Assembly (NCBI RefSeq): GCF_002864685.1
Contig: NZ_NMQZ01000047.1
Location: 1-35,378 of the forward strand
Reading direction: 5' to 3'
Length of the DNA: 35,378 bases
Source of the DNA: Alloalcanivorax mobilis
GTDB lineage: Bacteria; Pseudomonadota; Gammaproteobacteria; Pseudomonadales; Alcanivoracaceae
Shown here: positions 25,801 through 30,826 of the stretch, piece by piece
Position numbering within the stretch: the first letter of the stretch is position 1
Layout: each line of letters begins with the position of its first letter
Translations under genes and position numbers: made by a program
The notes under the pieces: generated by a model
Told to the model about the DNA's origin: nothing
Seen by the model: only the letters and a program-made list of their open reading frames with translations
The model's database searches: none

Positions 25801-28330
25801 TGACGCGGTCGGCGTCGGCGTTGACGGTGAGCGTGCCGGTGTGGGCGCTGTTGTCGATGTCGATGTCGCCATTGGCGGCGGCGGCATCCAGATCATCCAC
25901 GTTGGTGGTCAGGTCAATGCCCTTGCCGGCGTCCAGGCGGGCGCTGTCGGCGCTGAGCACGCCAGCGGTATCGCTAATGCCGCCGCTGGCGGTGAGCGAA
26001 ACATCGTGGCCTTGCAGAGCCAGGCCGGTGAGCACCAGGCCGCCGGCGTTGTTGGTGAAATCCAGATCCATGCCCTGGCCCGAGCGCTGCACGGTCAGGG
26101 CGTCGTCGCTGCCGGTGAACGCCAGGGTGCCGTCGCTGTCGCTGACCGATACGTTGCCGTCCAGGGTGGTCACGTCGAGCCGTTCCAGCGGGCCCAGGTT
26201 GGCCACGTAGGTGCCCACCAGGTTGGTGCCGGTCACGGTGGTGAGGGTGTGCACGTCGGTGCGCAGCCGGTCGGCGGCGGAGGCAATCGCGCCTTTGGCG
26301 TTCAGGGTCAGCGAGTCCGCTTCGACATTGAGCAGCGAGCCATCGCCCTTAATCGCGCCCTGGCCGGCGCTGGCGGTGACGTCACCACCGGTGGCGGTGA
26401 CGTTGCCCAGCGTGATGTCGCCCTGGGTGGCGCTGACTTCGACGTTGTTGTTATCGCCTTCGGCGATGATCGAGCCCACCGTCAGGCCAAGCCCCTCGGA
26501 AAGGTAAACGCCGTTTTCGCCGGAGTGCGCGTTGATGCGGTTGCTCTGGGTTTTCAGTGCGCCGACGCCCTGCTGACCGACCGCCCCGGCGGCGTTGAGG
26601 GTCAATTCACGGCCGGTGAGCAAGACGTTGTCGCCGGCGGTGTAGAGGGCGCCGTCGCGGGATTCGAGACTGAGATCGCCAGTGGCGTTGACGGCACCGG
26701 CGAGAACCATGTTGCCCTCGGCGCCGATCGACACATCGTGGCTGCCGGTGGCGCCGTTGCTCAGGGTGACTTCGCCGTCACCGTTGCTGATCGCGCCGGA
26801 CGACACGGTCTGGCCGCCCAGGGTGATGCGCTCGCCGGCGCTCACCGAGTTGACCACCAGTTCGCCGTCCACGTCGTTGATGTGGATGCCGCCGTCCTGG
26901 GTGGAGGCGCTGAGCACGTCCACGGCGGTGGTGACCGCCTGGCCGGCGCTGCCGATGTCGCCATCGGCCTGCAGGTTGGTGGCCCAGGCCTGCACGTTCG
27001 GCTCGCCACCGGCGACGCCGGTCAGGTCACCGGCCTCGGCTTTGATGATGGCGCGCCGGCCCGCCTCGGCGCTGGTGTCGCCGGTGCTGACACGCACCAG
27101 GGCAACGTCACCGGCGGTGTCGGAGATCACGATATGGCCGCTGCTGGCGCTGGCGCTGAGGGTGTCCGCGTCGATCCGCAGCGGGTTGTTTTCGCCGCCG
27201 ATGCCGGCGCCGTCCACGGTGGTGTTGAGGCTCAGGTGATCGGCACGGGCGTCGCCGTCGACATTGCCGGCCCCGTCGATGCCGCCGGCGGCGGTGACGA
27301 TCAGGTTGCCATCCACGTCGGCGTTGTTGAGCGTCACGCCGCCGGTGGAATTGGTCACCTTGATGGTGCCATTCACGTTGCCGCTGGTGCTCAGACTGTT
27401 GCCCTGGAAGTCGACGGTACCGGAACTCGCCGGGGCGTCGCTTTGCAGAGTGATCTGGTCATGGCTGTCGCCGGATTTGACGTCCAGCGCCAGGGTGCCG
27501 GCGTGGTTGTCCACGCTGGAGCCTTGCAGGGTCAGGCTGGTCGCCGCGGTGATTTCGCCGGTGTTGACCACCGAGGAGATCACGTCGCTGGTCTGGCTGC
27601 CAGAAAGCAGTACGTGGCCGGCTTCGATGGTGCCACTGTTGGTGACACCGCTGGTGGCCGAGGTCAGGGTTGCTTCCGACACCGCGAACTTGATCAGGCC
27701 GCTGCCTTGCAGGTCGATGGCGTAGTTGCCATCGGCGCCCAGCGCCACGGTGCCGACGTTGGCGATGATGTGGCCGGTGTTCTCCACGTTGGGCGCGATC
27801 AGATAGACGAAACCGCCGTCACCGACTTTCAGCTCGCCCTCGTTGCGGATGCTGGCATTGCTCATCATCTCGCCGCTGAAGTTGAACTTGCCGTCCATGA
27901 AATCCTGATCGGCGATGTCGAAGGTGGTGGCGATCAGCCCCGCCACGTCGACCTGGGCGGTGGCGCCGAAGACGATGCCGTTGGGGTTGATCAGGAAGAT
28001 ATTGCCGTTGGCGGTGAGCGCCCCCTTGATCTGCGATACGGTGCCGCCGGTGACCCGGTTCAATGTCACCGCGCTCTGGCTTTCCTGAATGAATTTCACC
28101 AGCTCGCCGGGATCGATGCTGAAATCCTGCCAGTTGATCACCGCCTTCGATGAGGTCTGGTTGATCAGCGTCTCAAGCGCCTGCTGAGAGATGGTGGCGT
28201 TGCCGGCGACCACTTCGCCGCCACTGGGTGCGGCGTGCGCGCTCTGCCCGAAACCAAAGATGGAGACCGATACCGCTACCGCGACCGAAGCGTTACGTTT
28301 CTTGTTACGTGCCATGATGTTTTTACTCAC
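13802..28330 (-). CDS. Giant two-partner secretion exoprotein (TpsA), filamentous haemagglutinin type
   Basis: At 4842 aa this is a very large secreted beta-helical filament. The basic N-terminus and hydrophobic stretch, ending FGFGQSAHAA near residue 34, form the signal peptide. The TPS domain (about 35-300) has LNRVTGG (90-96) and the hallmark LINPNGIVFG (NPNG at 115-118), recognised by the POTRA domains of TpsB. The shaft is thousands of residues of Asp/Thr/Ala/Ser/Gly repeats such as GDLTLTADAG. It includes a 403-codon duplication and an alpha-helical insert (about 1265-1480). I noticed no cysteine. The C-terminus (ending EEWHFNP) shows no toxin, VENN motif or anchor I recognise, so adhesion or biofilm scaffolding is likelier than contact-dependent killing. 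The start is GTG 28330 or ATG 28315; both have weak ribosome sites. Confidence 0.93.
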   Translation of the reverse strand: MSKNIMARNKKRNASVAVAVSVSIFGFGQSAHAAPSGGEVVAGNATISQQALETLINQTSSKAVINWQDFSIDPGELVKFIQESQSAVTLNRVTGGTVSQIKGALTANGNIFLINPNGIVFGATAQVDVAGLIATTFDIADQDFMDGKFNFSGEMMSNASIRNEGELKVGDGGFVYLIAPNVENTGHIIANVGTVALGADGNYAIDLQGSGLIKFAVSEATLTSATSGVTNSGTIEAGHVLLSGSQTSDVISSVVNTGEITAATSLTLQGSSVDNHAGTLALDVKSGDSHDQITLQSDAPASSGTVDFQGNSLSTSGNVNGTIKVTNSTGGVTLNNADVDGNLIVTAAGGIDGAGNVDGDARADHLSLNTTVDGAGIGGENNPLRIDADTLSASASSGHIVISDTAGDVALVRVSTGDTSAEAGRRAIIKAEAGDLTGVAGGEPNVQAWATNLQADGDIGSAGQAVTTAVDVLSASTQDGGIHINDVDGELVVNSVSAGERITLGGQTVSSGAISNGDGEVTLSNGATGSHDVSIGAEGNMVLAGAVNATGDLSLESRDGALYTAGDNVLLTGRELTLNAAGAVGQQGVGALKTQSNRINAHSGENGVYLSEGLGLTVGSIIAEGDNNNVEVSATQGDITLGNVTATGGDVTASAGQGAIKGDGSLLNVEADSLTLNAKGAIASAADRLRTDVHTLTTVTGTNLVGTYVANLGPLERLDVTTLDGNVSVSDSDGTLAFTGSDDALTVQRSGQGMDLDFTNNAGGLVLTGLALQGHDVSLTASGGISDTAGVLSADSARLDAGKGIDLTTNVDDLDAAAANGDIDIDNSAHTGTLTVNADADRVNGDGDVRITQGGDLRVGQVQATGTVSLSAEGSVNGNGDGYAVIAKNLDVRGTGIGSESTPFATNVDGNLFANAGASSLFLSNLGSLTLLGAEADGDITVTQNGDAILDTLKAGGDVVFSASGRVSDGNGDGLNISAQSLTMNAQQIGQRDGVTDALELNVDELMLDVSNGGIFVRNLNGAPLNLVRANAAGGDIDIATAGDLDLGTVKAAGNTVTLTSGGAIEDARPNGSSTANVQAKRVNISGEDGVGENGALSLDVNYLSVTGGDGDVNAVNMGAVAVDSDSLVGKGASGVTIVATTITILDNNGGLITLDGGKLVLTATNGNIVFLNQDDTIMLPGGGSITLTARADADHEGYNGNIITGNLITQGGDITLDADTNITLGMLDTGGTGDVSVTARHGVILDGNGSDANIRGDHVTLVANTPSLRDAEIVRDTAIADYAGRVAELNAKILQLEVLEQQLQAYITMLKTAIVQQGITQHNQNVTQSQVDSLSAQVASAETTLNALATALSVATVVRNAVAIGAGAAQAIPFSGDAGADAAFAVVDLALSAADTALDSYERYSFSPLVDELNELFNDLDVAKAFNQDAISNVQTYTNLRNTLQVSRDMADQSVFNAQVARDASEALREQAIGAYDQNQDIDFSVDKPLGVEANRLDIGTTSGRAINSAVYLESNGSLGLGDIESIGEIRVQNVAGDISVVGEVISPSLITLQADGAVRGIGGTWVNGVWTPSAGQLNAPLIAVRAGENIGSDEDVLHTNTSEIAANGGDGDVYIVNDNGGDELVVGTVDGVSGVQSDGDIGIKNSGDLRLKTQIRDTDLDSENNTYLVAAGRIVDDNGETLNVTAHDLYFQAGGDVELDTAVDRLVDGEVTGEGDITVRDQGDLNIVDLATADGAISVSATGAMLLETLAAGGDHGDITLSAGGDIDDDQDNDTHLSGKALTLTATGGSIGATGDNQHRALDTRVDSVTASADGEVNLDDSDDLDVTRVATSTGDVTLTSQSGDLHLGEVRTDGDGNTITLQAAGAIDALNDADSTAELHASNLALRAGNGIGAADQSLLVEASALEADAGSGGLYLTDRNNDLTIGGVTPNLGLPALSGLDANGDIRVDVTDGSLTVNEDITQTGDGDTRLTSSGSQTYYASLDAAGDATLSAGTDLTVHGHQLHADGDLNASAVTGNLLATDWTALSSGQDMTLSAGQDATIQSATLAADRDLSVTADQGTTAITVEASASAGRDLTLASNGADVFVNNFASATANGDVTLHAKNKVGIDHGGSVTAQTGDLDITADDGDVVIAGASASAGGDLSADAGLALQVDNSTASAGNDVTLTAGTDVSVTNGATVDAGGDQSVTGSAGDITVTNSALTADGDLDLLAGGLIQLSSANLSSGVAPLVTFAPAPTPRIGDLTLTANTGDIVLTNGTRLQSTGDATLDAQAAAIEVNNGSSVTAATDVTLSAHTDIALSGGANLTASAGDLAMTGTEGDISLNSATVIAGGELTGTAGQGIILTDGSHARAGSDLSLAAQGADLTLDNGSDATAARDLAMAAKGSVTLDHGAFAEATSGDLSLTATDGDITLTNSAHASAAGELTGTAGQGITATNGAYLQAGTDLSLDAQGADLTLDNGSRASAAANLTMAAKGSVMLDHSAFAEATAGDLSITATDGDAALSHGAHVTAGGTLTAHAGDNITLTDAFATSGAHDMDDPAPAQQDAGMTLTADQGDLTLTRSQAQSGGDLTGSAGQNIGLTDANATAAGTATLTAGTDEDLGGEADIALANSHVAANGGDATLSAADGISLQGASTVVARDNLSADAQAGDLTLIQNSTLAAQTGQMDLDAGNAVAFTDSSATAATSMTLDATDAGITLNNSHATAGTDLSLDAGTDITLTHSDDPDTTGSTLTAQTGDLSLNAGDNIALDSASSGTAHGDVTANAEQGDLTVIEQSKLLAQTGKMDLDAGNRVAVTDSTLHAATDLTVDAAAADIALQSSHATAGDNLAMTAGTDVTLTEGSSADATAGDLAMTASAGDVRLTDSSTSAAGTLDLSASETVAITRGSASSGGDLTLTGSEGDITVTSGLLYTGGILDAHAGDNLTLTDALAISGAHAPGDPAPAWQDAGMTLTADQGDITLTRSQAQSGGDLTASAGQNIGLTDSNATAAGSATLTAGTDEENGSEADIALDNSHVTANGGDATLTAADGIGLQGASTVVARDNLSADAQAGDLTLIQNSTLAAQTGQMDLDAGNAVAFTDSSATAATSMTLDASDAGIALSNSHATAGTDLSLDAGTDITLTDSEAPLSTGSTLVAESGNLSLDAGNNIHLDSASSGVAHGDVTADAETGDLTVIEQSKLLAQTGKMDLDAGNRVAVTDSTLNAATDLTVDATAADIALDNSHATAGDNLSMTAGTDVTLVNGSHADANSGDLAFTGSAGDVALTDSVATAHGTLNLSAGENVGLTRSSATSGDHMTLTGSAGDVTLAQSQVTSSAGDLTAKAGQNLAMTDANATASGKVTLAAGTDEESGADADLTLDNSHVNANGGDAILSAAGSIGLQRASTVVARDNLSADAQAGDLTLIGASLLNAQTGYMDLHAGQGVAITDSTLVAATDLSVDADGADIALDNSHATAQSGDATLTAADSISLEQASMLTAHGDLSADAQAGDLTLDGNSTLTAQTGAMDLDAGNAVVFTDASATAAQAMTLDASAAGITLNNSHATAGTDLALDAGTNITLTNSEAPGATGSSLSAQTGDLSLAAGGNIALSSASSGAAAGDLTANAEAGDLTVIEQSSLTAQTGQMDLDAGNRVAVADSVLSAATALTVDAAAADIDLDNASATAGTDLSMTAATDVTLDGSTVEATAGDLSLTGTDGDVAVTGSSVEAGNDLSADAGNDIAVTDSTATAAANIDLHAGNGVAMSGSDADAGAAITVTADAADIDLDNASATAGTDLSMTAATDVTLDGSNAEATTGDLSLTGTDGDVMLTDSLAIAANDLSVDAGANVGLTDSTALAQRHQNVTAGDNVVLEGSALVANGGDLTVTADTGDIDLADLSQAFANGELTATAGNNVTLTDSQAGASNGKLVVTATEGDLALTDSGLTAGDALTASAAGDIIGSKGNAFAGTDLDLHAGNGVALTDIDLHAGQAMTVTADAADIMLDDSRVIASTDLTLDAAGNIKLTDTGDDDGVGSDITAINGDLSLTAGDSIVLDSASHGFGHGNVTANAESGDLTVIEQSTLRADTGNLDLDAGQSVVVDNGLLLAHTDLDITAGDDVTLTDTTAKAATGALAIDADGDVRLGNTRTQSEGDQSVRAGGEIAMSDGSEMVTESDLILQAGGDIAITRLQAQGDVSVTSDTGGISADPAEAEHIQGQNLFISAAKSVGSALSGLKTRVGTLYANLTGSGDLYMDEADALTVKGVQLADGDAHLTTGGDLDIEALQVNGDTVLNSAGHISTGDTGLVRADDLNATAVDGIDLNAELDSATLAVTGDGRLDLLNQGDLRLDGASTANGDIDVAVRGDLGVGEVSAAGEHDVQLATSGAMNAAGAGSIDARNVELYATDGLGADAALNLSADRLTAITTGGDVMLNQSGSVALENVRTGAGDIGIAVTGGDATLGNVQASGDVSLTATDGALFNDTDDTNKVRGIKVTLASANGIGSDDNALDTRASQLDASVTGSGGLYVDEQDGLSALNARTANGDIRVSTSTGNLTIDQVQALSPGNAVMLFANAGAILDGNGDADNIIASLLALSAGQGIGRASDPLDVTVSTLAADGGNGGVYINNGGSDPLHLGTVAGVSGIHGEGDVYLNTAGDLDVNDDVTGNGDVSLLAGGDLNQNGDLHANSNILVSGGGDVTMGAGTETRSNRGEVSYQAGQTLVINTIDTRSGLAGGTINLQSREMHSIASGPGSLQADQVNVRVPGFGRGEFETLMEGSSARSRFSLNDRAAGGEVTRDVRFMQDAISPPGLSFGESPRLGMLPAALYQPVTSTGYGFQHDSDSEEWHFNP
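16932..17338 (-). repeat. 108-codon local duplication inside tpsA
   Basis: A stretch of about 83 bp beginning at 16932 recurs without visible change from 17256, an offset of 324 bp or 108 codons. It encodes the twice-repeated ATAGTDLSMTAATDVTLDGS. The near-identity at DNA level suggests recent duplication or gene conversion. Confidence 0.75.
18342..20759 (-). repeat. 403-codon super-repeat inside tpsA (two copies plus a shorter third)
   Basis: Landmarks recur at exactly 1209 bp: CATGCCGGCG at 19451 and 20660, CACCACGGTG at 19181 and 20390, and the segment around 18729 and 19938. This gives two copies, about residues 2524-2926 and 2927-3329. A further copy is offset by 1044 bp (18137 against 19181, and 18253 against 19297), i.e. 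exactly 55 codons shorter. That copy lacks the unit with SGAHAPGDPAPAW. Long stretches differ at only a few bases per hundred. The repeat is in frame, so copy number could vary without breaking the gene. Confidence 0.85.
23885..24530 (-). other. Alpha-helical insert in the TpsA beta-helix
   Basis: This part encodes about residues 1265-1480, whose composition breaks with the shaft. It is rich in Leu, Gln, Glu, Lys and Arg with heptad-like runs (AELNAKILQLEVLEQQLQAY, SQVDSLSAQVASAETTLNAL). A hydrophobic Ala/Gly/Val segment (RNAVAIGAGAAQAIPF, AFAVVDLALSAADTAL) and a second helical run (SRDMADQSVFNAQVARDASE) follow. Beta-helix repeats resume at VEANRLDI. It reads as two long coiled-coil arms joined by a hydrophobic tip. 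It is not a domain I recognise. Confidence 0.7.
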
Positions 28331-28362
28331 AGTAATCTTCGCCGGACCCGTGGGTCCCCCCC

Positions 28363-29949
28363 TCAGAAGCGGTAGCGCGCCTGAGCGTAAATGTAGGAGT
28401 TGTCACCGGTTTCGGTACCCACCGGCAGGCCCCAATCGAGGCGCATTTCCAGTGAGTCCACCGGGCGTGCCTGTACGCCCACGCTGACACCGGAGATGTC
28501 CTGCTCGTCGTCCTGGTCCACGAACGGCCGCTTGATGTAGAGGCGCCCGTGGCTGAGTTGTCCGATCAACTGGTAGCGGTCGTTACCGGCAAGCAAGTCG
28601 TAACGCCCCTCAAGCGACGCGGTGAAGCCGCTGTCGCCGGAATAGGCGGAGGGCAAATGGCCTTTCACCGAGTTGACGCCGCCGATGGCCCACTGCTCAC
28701 TGGAAACCAGCGGGTCGAAGGCGTACTGCCCGTACAGACGCGGGATCAGCACGGTGCGTGAGGTGAGGCGCTGAATGCGGGTCAGATCCACGGTGATTTT
28801 GGTGAAGCGGTTGTCGGCGCCGGCGAAACTGCGGCTGGACTCCACCGAATCGTTGTCCATGCCGCCGAGGTTTTCCCCCAGCCCCTGGTGCACATCCACG
28901 GACGCCAGGGTGCGGCCGAACAAGTCGCTGTGATCCAGCCCCACGCCGAGACGCACTTTGCGCACCTGGTCCTCGGCGACAGTTGTGCCGAGCATGGTCT
29001 GTTCCAGATCGGTGCCTTCCAGCCACAGGCTGTAGGTGAGCACGTTGCGCGCGGAGAGCACCTGATCCTGCATCAGGCCGATACCGGCGCTGGTGCTGTC
29101 GCCTTCGATTTCCAGCACCCGGAATTCGCGGCCGATGTTGACGTTGCCGGAGGAGCCGTACACTTGCAGGCTGGTGCCGCGCGCGTTCAGCGGCGTGGTG
29201 TAATCCAGGTAGCCGAAGTAGGCGTCACCGTCACCGATCGATTTCATGCCCAACAGGTTGAGGCCATCGCCCCGGCCGCTCAGGTTCTCCAGTTTGATGC
29301 TGGGAATCACCCGGTACTCGCCGGTGTCCTCGCTGCCGAAGTTATTGATCTCCACGGCGCCGCTGACCCGCGGCGCTTCCTCGATGTCCACCTGCAGATC
29401 GGTGTAACCCTGCCGGTCACCGGGGCGCAGGGTGGCGCTGGCGGTGATGCCCGAAAGGCGGTTGACGCGGGTCAGCGCGCGTTCCACTTCGCTGAGTTTG
29501 AGCGGCTCGCCAGCGTCCACGCCGGCGGCGCGCAGGGCCGCCGCGACCCGCTCGTTGTCGAAACGGCGATTGCCCTTGACCGTGACCTGCCCGAGCTGAC
29601 CTTCCAGCACCACCATGCGTACCGGCCGACCGTCGGCGAAGGTTTGCGCCGGCACCACCACCTTCACCAGCGGGTAGCCGGCATCGTGATAGAAACGCTC
29701 CACCTCGGCGGCCATCTTCTGAATCTCCAGCAACGTCATCGGCCGGCCGATTTCCGCTGCCACCAGCCCGGACAGATCCTGGCTGCTGTAGGTGCTGTTG
29801 CCTTCGAATGCGATGCCGTTGACCAACACCTGCGCCGCCGCCGGATCGGCATGGCTGGCCATGGCCGCCATCAGCCCTGCCCCGCCGACACCGCACCACA
29901 GTGCCACCGCCAGCGCCGTGCGGCGCCCGAAACCTGCCTGACTACTCAT
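28363..29949 (-). CDS. TpsB outer-membrane transporter, ShlB/FhaC/HecB family
   Basis: This 528-aa outer-membrane protein exports the exoprotein. It has a signal peptide ending near MASHADPAAA (about 34-39), two POTRA domains (about 40-112, starting VLVNGIAFEGNSTYSSQDL, and 113-190, starting LGQVTVKGNRRFDN) and a 16-stranded-type barrel ending with the terminal Phe of YAQARYRF. The conserved loop-6 tip, normally VRGY or VRGF in this family, reads VKGH (428-431). An upstream in-frame ATG at 30183 would add 78 Arg/Pro-rich residues that cannot be a signal peptide, so I start at 29949. tpsA follows after 32 bp, as is usual for two-partner pairs. Confidence 0.92.
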   Translation of the reverse strand: MSSQAGFGRRTALAVALWCGVGGAGLMAAMASHADPAAAQVLVNGIAFEGNSTYSSQDLSGLVAAEIGRPMTLLEIQKMAAEVERFYHDAGYPLVKVVVPAQTFADGRPVRMVVLEGQLGQVTVKGNRRFDNERVAAALRAAGVDAGEPLKLSEVERALTRVNRLSGITASATLRPGDRQGYTDLQVDIEEAPRVSGAVEINNFGSEDTGEYRVIPSIKLENLSGRGDGLNLLGMKSIGDGDAYFGYLDYTTPLNARGTSLQVYGSSGNVNIGREFRVLEIEGDSTSAGIGLMQDQVLSARNVLTYSLWLEGTDLEQTMLGTTVAEDQVRKVRLGVGLDHSDLFGRTLASVDVHQGLGENLGGMDNDSVESSRSFAGADNRFTKITVDLTRIQRLTSRTVLIPRLYGQYAFDPLVSSEQWAIGGVNSVKGHLPSAYSGDSGFTASLEGRYDLLAGNDRYQLIGQLSHGRLYIKRPFVDQDDEQDISGVSVGVQARPVDSLEMRLDWGLPVGTETGDNSYIYAQARYRF

Positions 29950-30303
29950 ACTCAATTTCCCGAATAAAAACGCCGGACGCCGGCGATCCCCGCCCGGGGA
30001 GCGACCATTGGCGGCAATATGCACAGACTCAGAGGGTCGCGAGACCCGGATAGGAGAAGACGATTGGAAAAAGGCGGGTGGCCCGGAGACCTGGCGAAGT
30101 GGTGCGCAAAGACAACGGAGGCAATGGGCGCGCACCGGGGCGCGCCGCCGGGGCGACACCCGGCGCATCAACATACGCTTCATCTTTGATTACCCCCACA
30201 GCGCGCGCTGACCCCCAGCGACGTCGCATCCCACGGTGTTCAATCATTCCGCCGCGGCAACCTCCGATCCTCGGGCTGCCGTTATATTAAAATTCTTTCA
30301 TCA

Positions 30304-30317
30304 GTGAACTGGTTCAC
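30304..30317. promoter_or_regulatory. Candidate operator at the tps transcription start
   Basis: GTGAACTGGTTCAC is a perfect 6-bp inverted repeat around a 2-bp centre. It lies directly downstream of the predicted -10 of the tps promoter, covering about +3 to +16. A regulator bound here would block the tpsB-tpsA transcript. The regulator is unknown. Confidence 0.5.
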
Positions 30318-30327
30318 ATTTTTGGCG

Positions 30328-30356
30328 AATTTATTGGAAGGGATCGAGGCGGTCAA
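30328..30356 (-). promoter_or_regulatory. Candidate sigma70 promoter of the tpsB-tpsA operon
   Basis: On the minus strand TTGACC (30351-30356) and TAAATT (30328-30333) are separated by exactly 17 bp, in the only AT-rich part of the upstream region. The -35 matches five of six consensus positions. Confidence 0.55.
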
Positions 30357-30722
30357 TCCGTTTCATCTGGGTATATCGTATATTTTACAAACAGCCCTTA
30401 AGCCTAAAAGGCTATTTCTAAAAAAGCTCAGATGGGGAAATAGGAGGGCATCGGGATAGGGCAATCCGGTATCGCGCCGTCACGCACTACAATTTTTTGA
30501 TTTCGAGAGCATGTGGCTAACCGAGCGCGTTTCAGGGGTTGGCCATGCGGCTCCCGGCACCTGACCGGGCGGATAAGCGCACCCACACCTGTACACAAAA
30601 TTACAGAATGGGCGTACAAATTAACTAATGATAATTCCCTAGCCAATAAGCATAGCCAGAACCCGGGGCCGGAGAATTTTCTGTAAAAAAAGTGTTGGAA
30701 ATCGGAGGGAAGCTAACCGGAA

Positions 30723-30761
30723 ACCGGCAAGGGCGACCGGCAAGGGTAACCGGCAAGGGCG
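30723..30761. repeat. 13-bp tandem repeat, three units
   Basis: ACCGGCAAGGGCG, ACCGGCAAGGGTA and ACCGGCAAGGGCG are directly adjacent (30723-30735, 30736-30748, 30749-30761). They lie 66 bp beyond the AbgT stop codon, outside any gene. Confidence 0.8.
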
Positions 30762-30826
30762 GCAAATCACGCCGCCCGGAGGCATGGATTAACAGGTTTC
30801 GGAGCGGCGTCTCTGAGCGATGGTTT

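Larger units (their letters stand above)
29950..30826. other. Long intergenic region upstream of tpsB
   Basis: This spacer of 877 bp contains an AT-rich island around 30280-30430 in a GC-rich setting, which holds the tps promoter and operator candidates. From the predicted transcription start (about 30320) to the tpsB ATG there is a leader of about 370 nt. The part nearer the AbgT gene holds a short tandem repeat (30723-30761) and a weak GGCGG/CCGCC hairpin. I see no supportable gene and no strong terminator for the AbgT gene. Confidence 0.6.

Noticed and set aside
13802-28330. TpsA as a contact-dependent inhibition (CdiA) toxin with immunity gene
   Set aside because: I see no VENN or similar pretoxin motif, the C-terminus is not a distinct toxin-like domain, and there is no small immunity gene behind the stop; a terminator follows directly.
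29950-30183. The 78-codon upstream extension of tpsB
   Set aside because: The extension is Arg/Pro-rich and would bury the signal peptide. The ATG at 29949 gives a proper outer-membrane-protein signal sequence.
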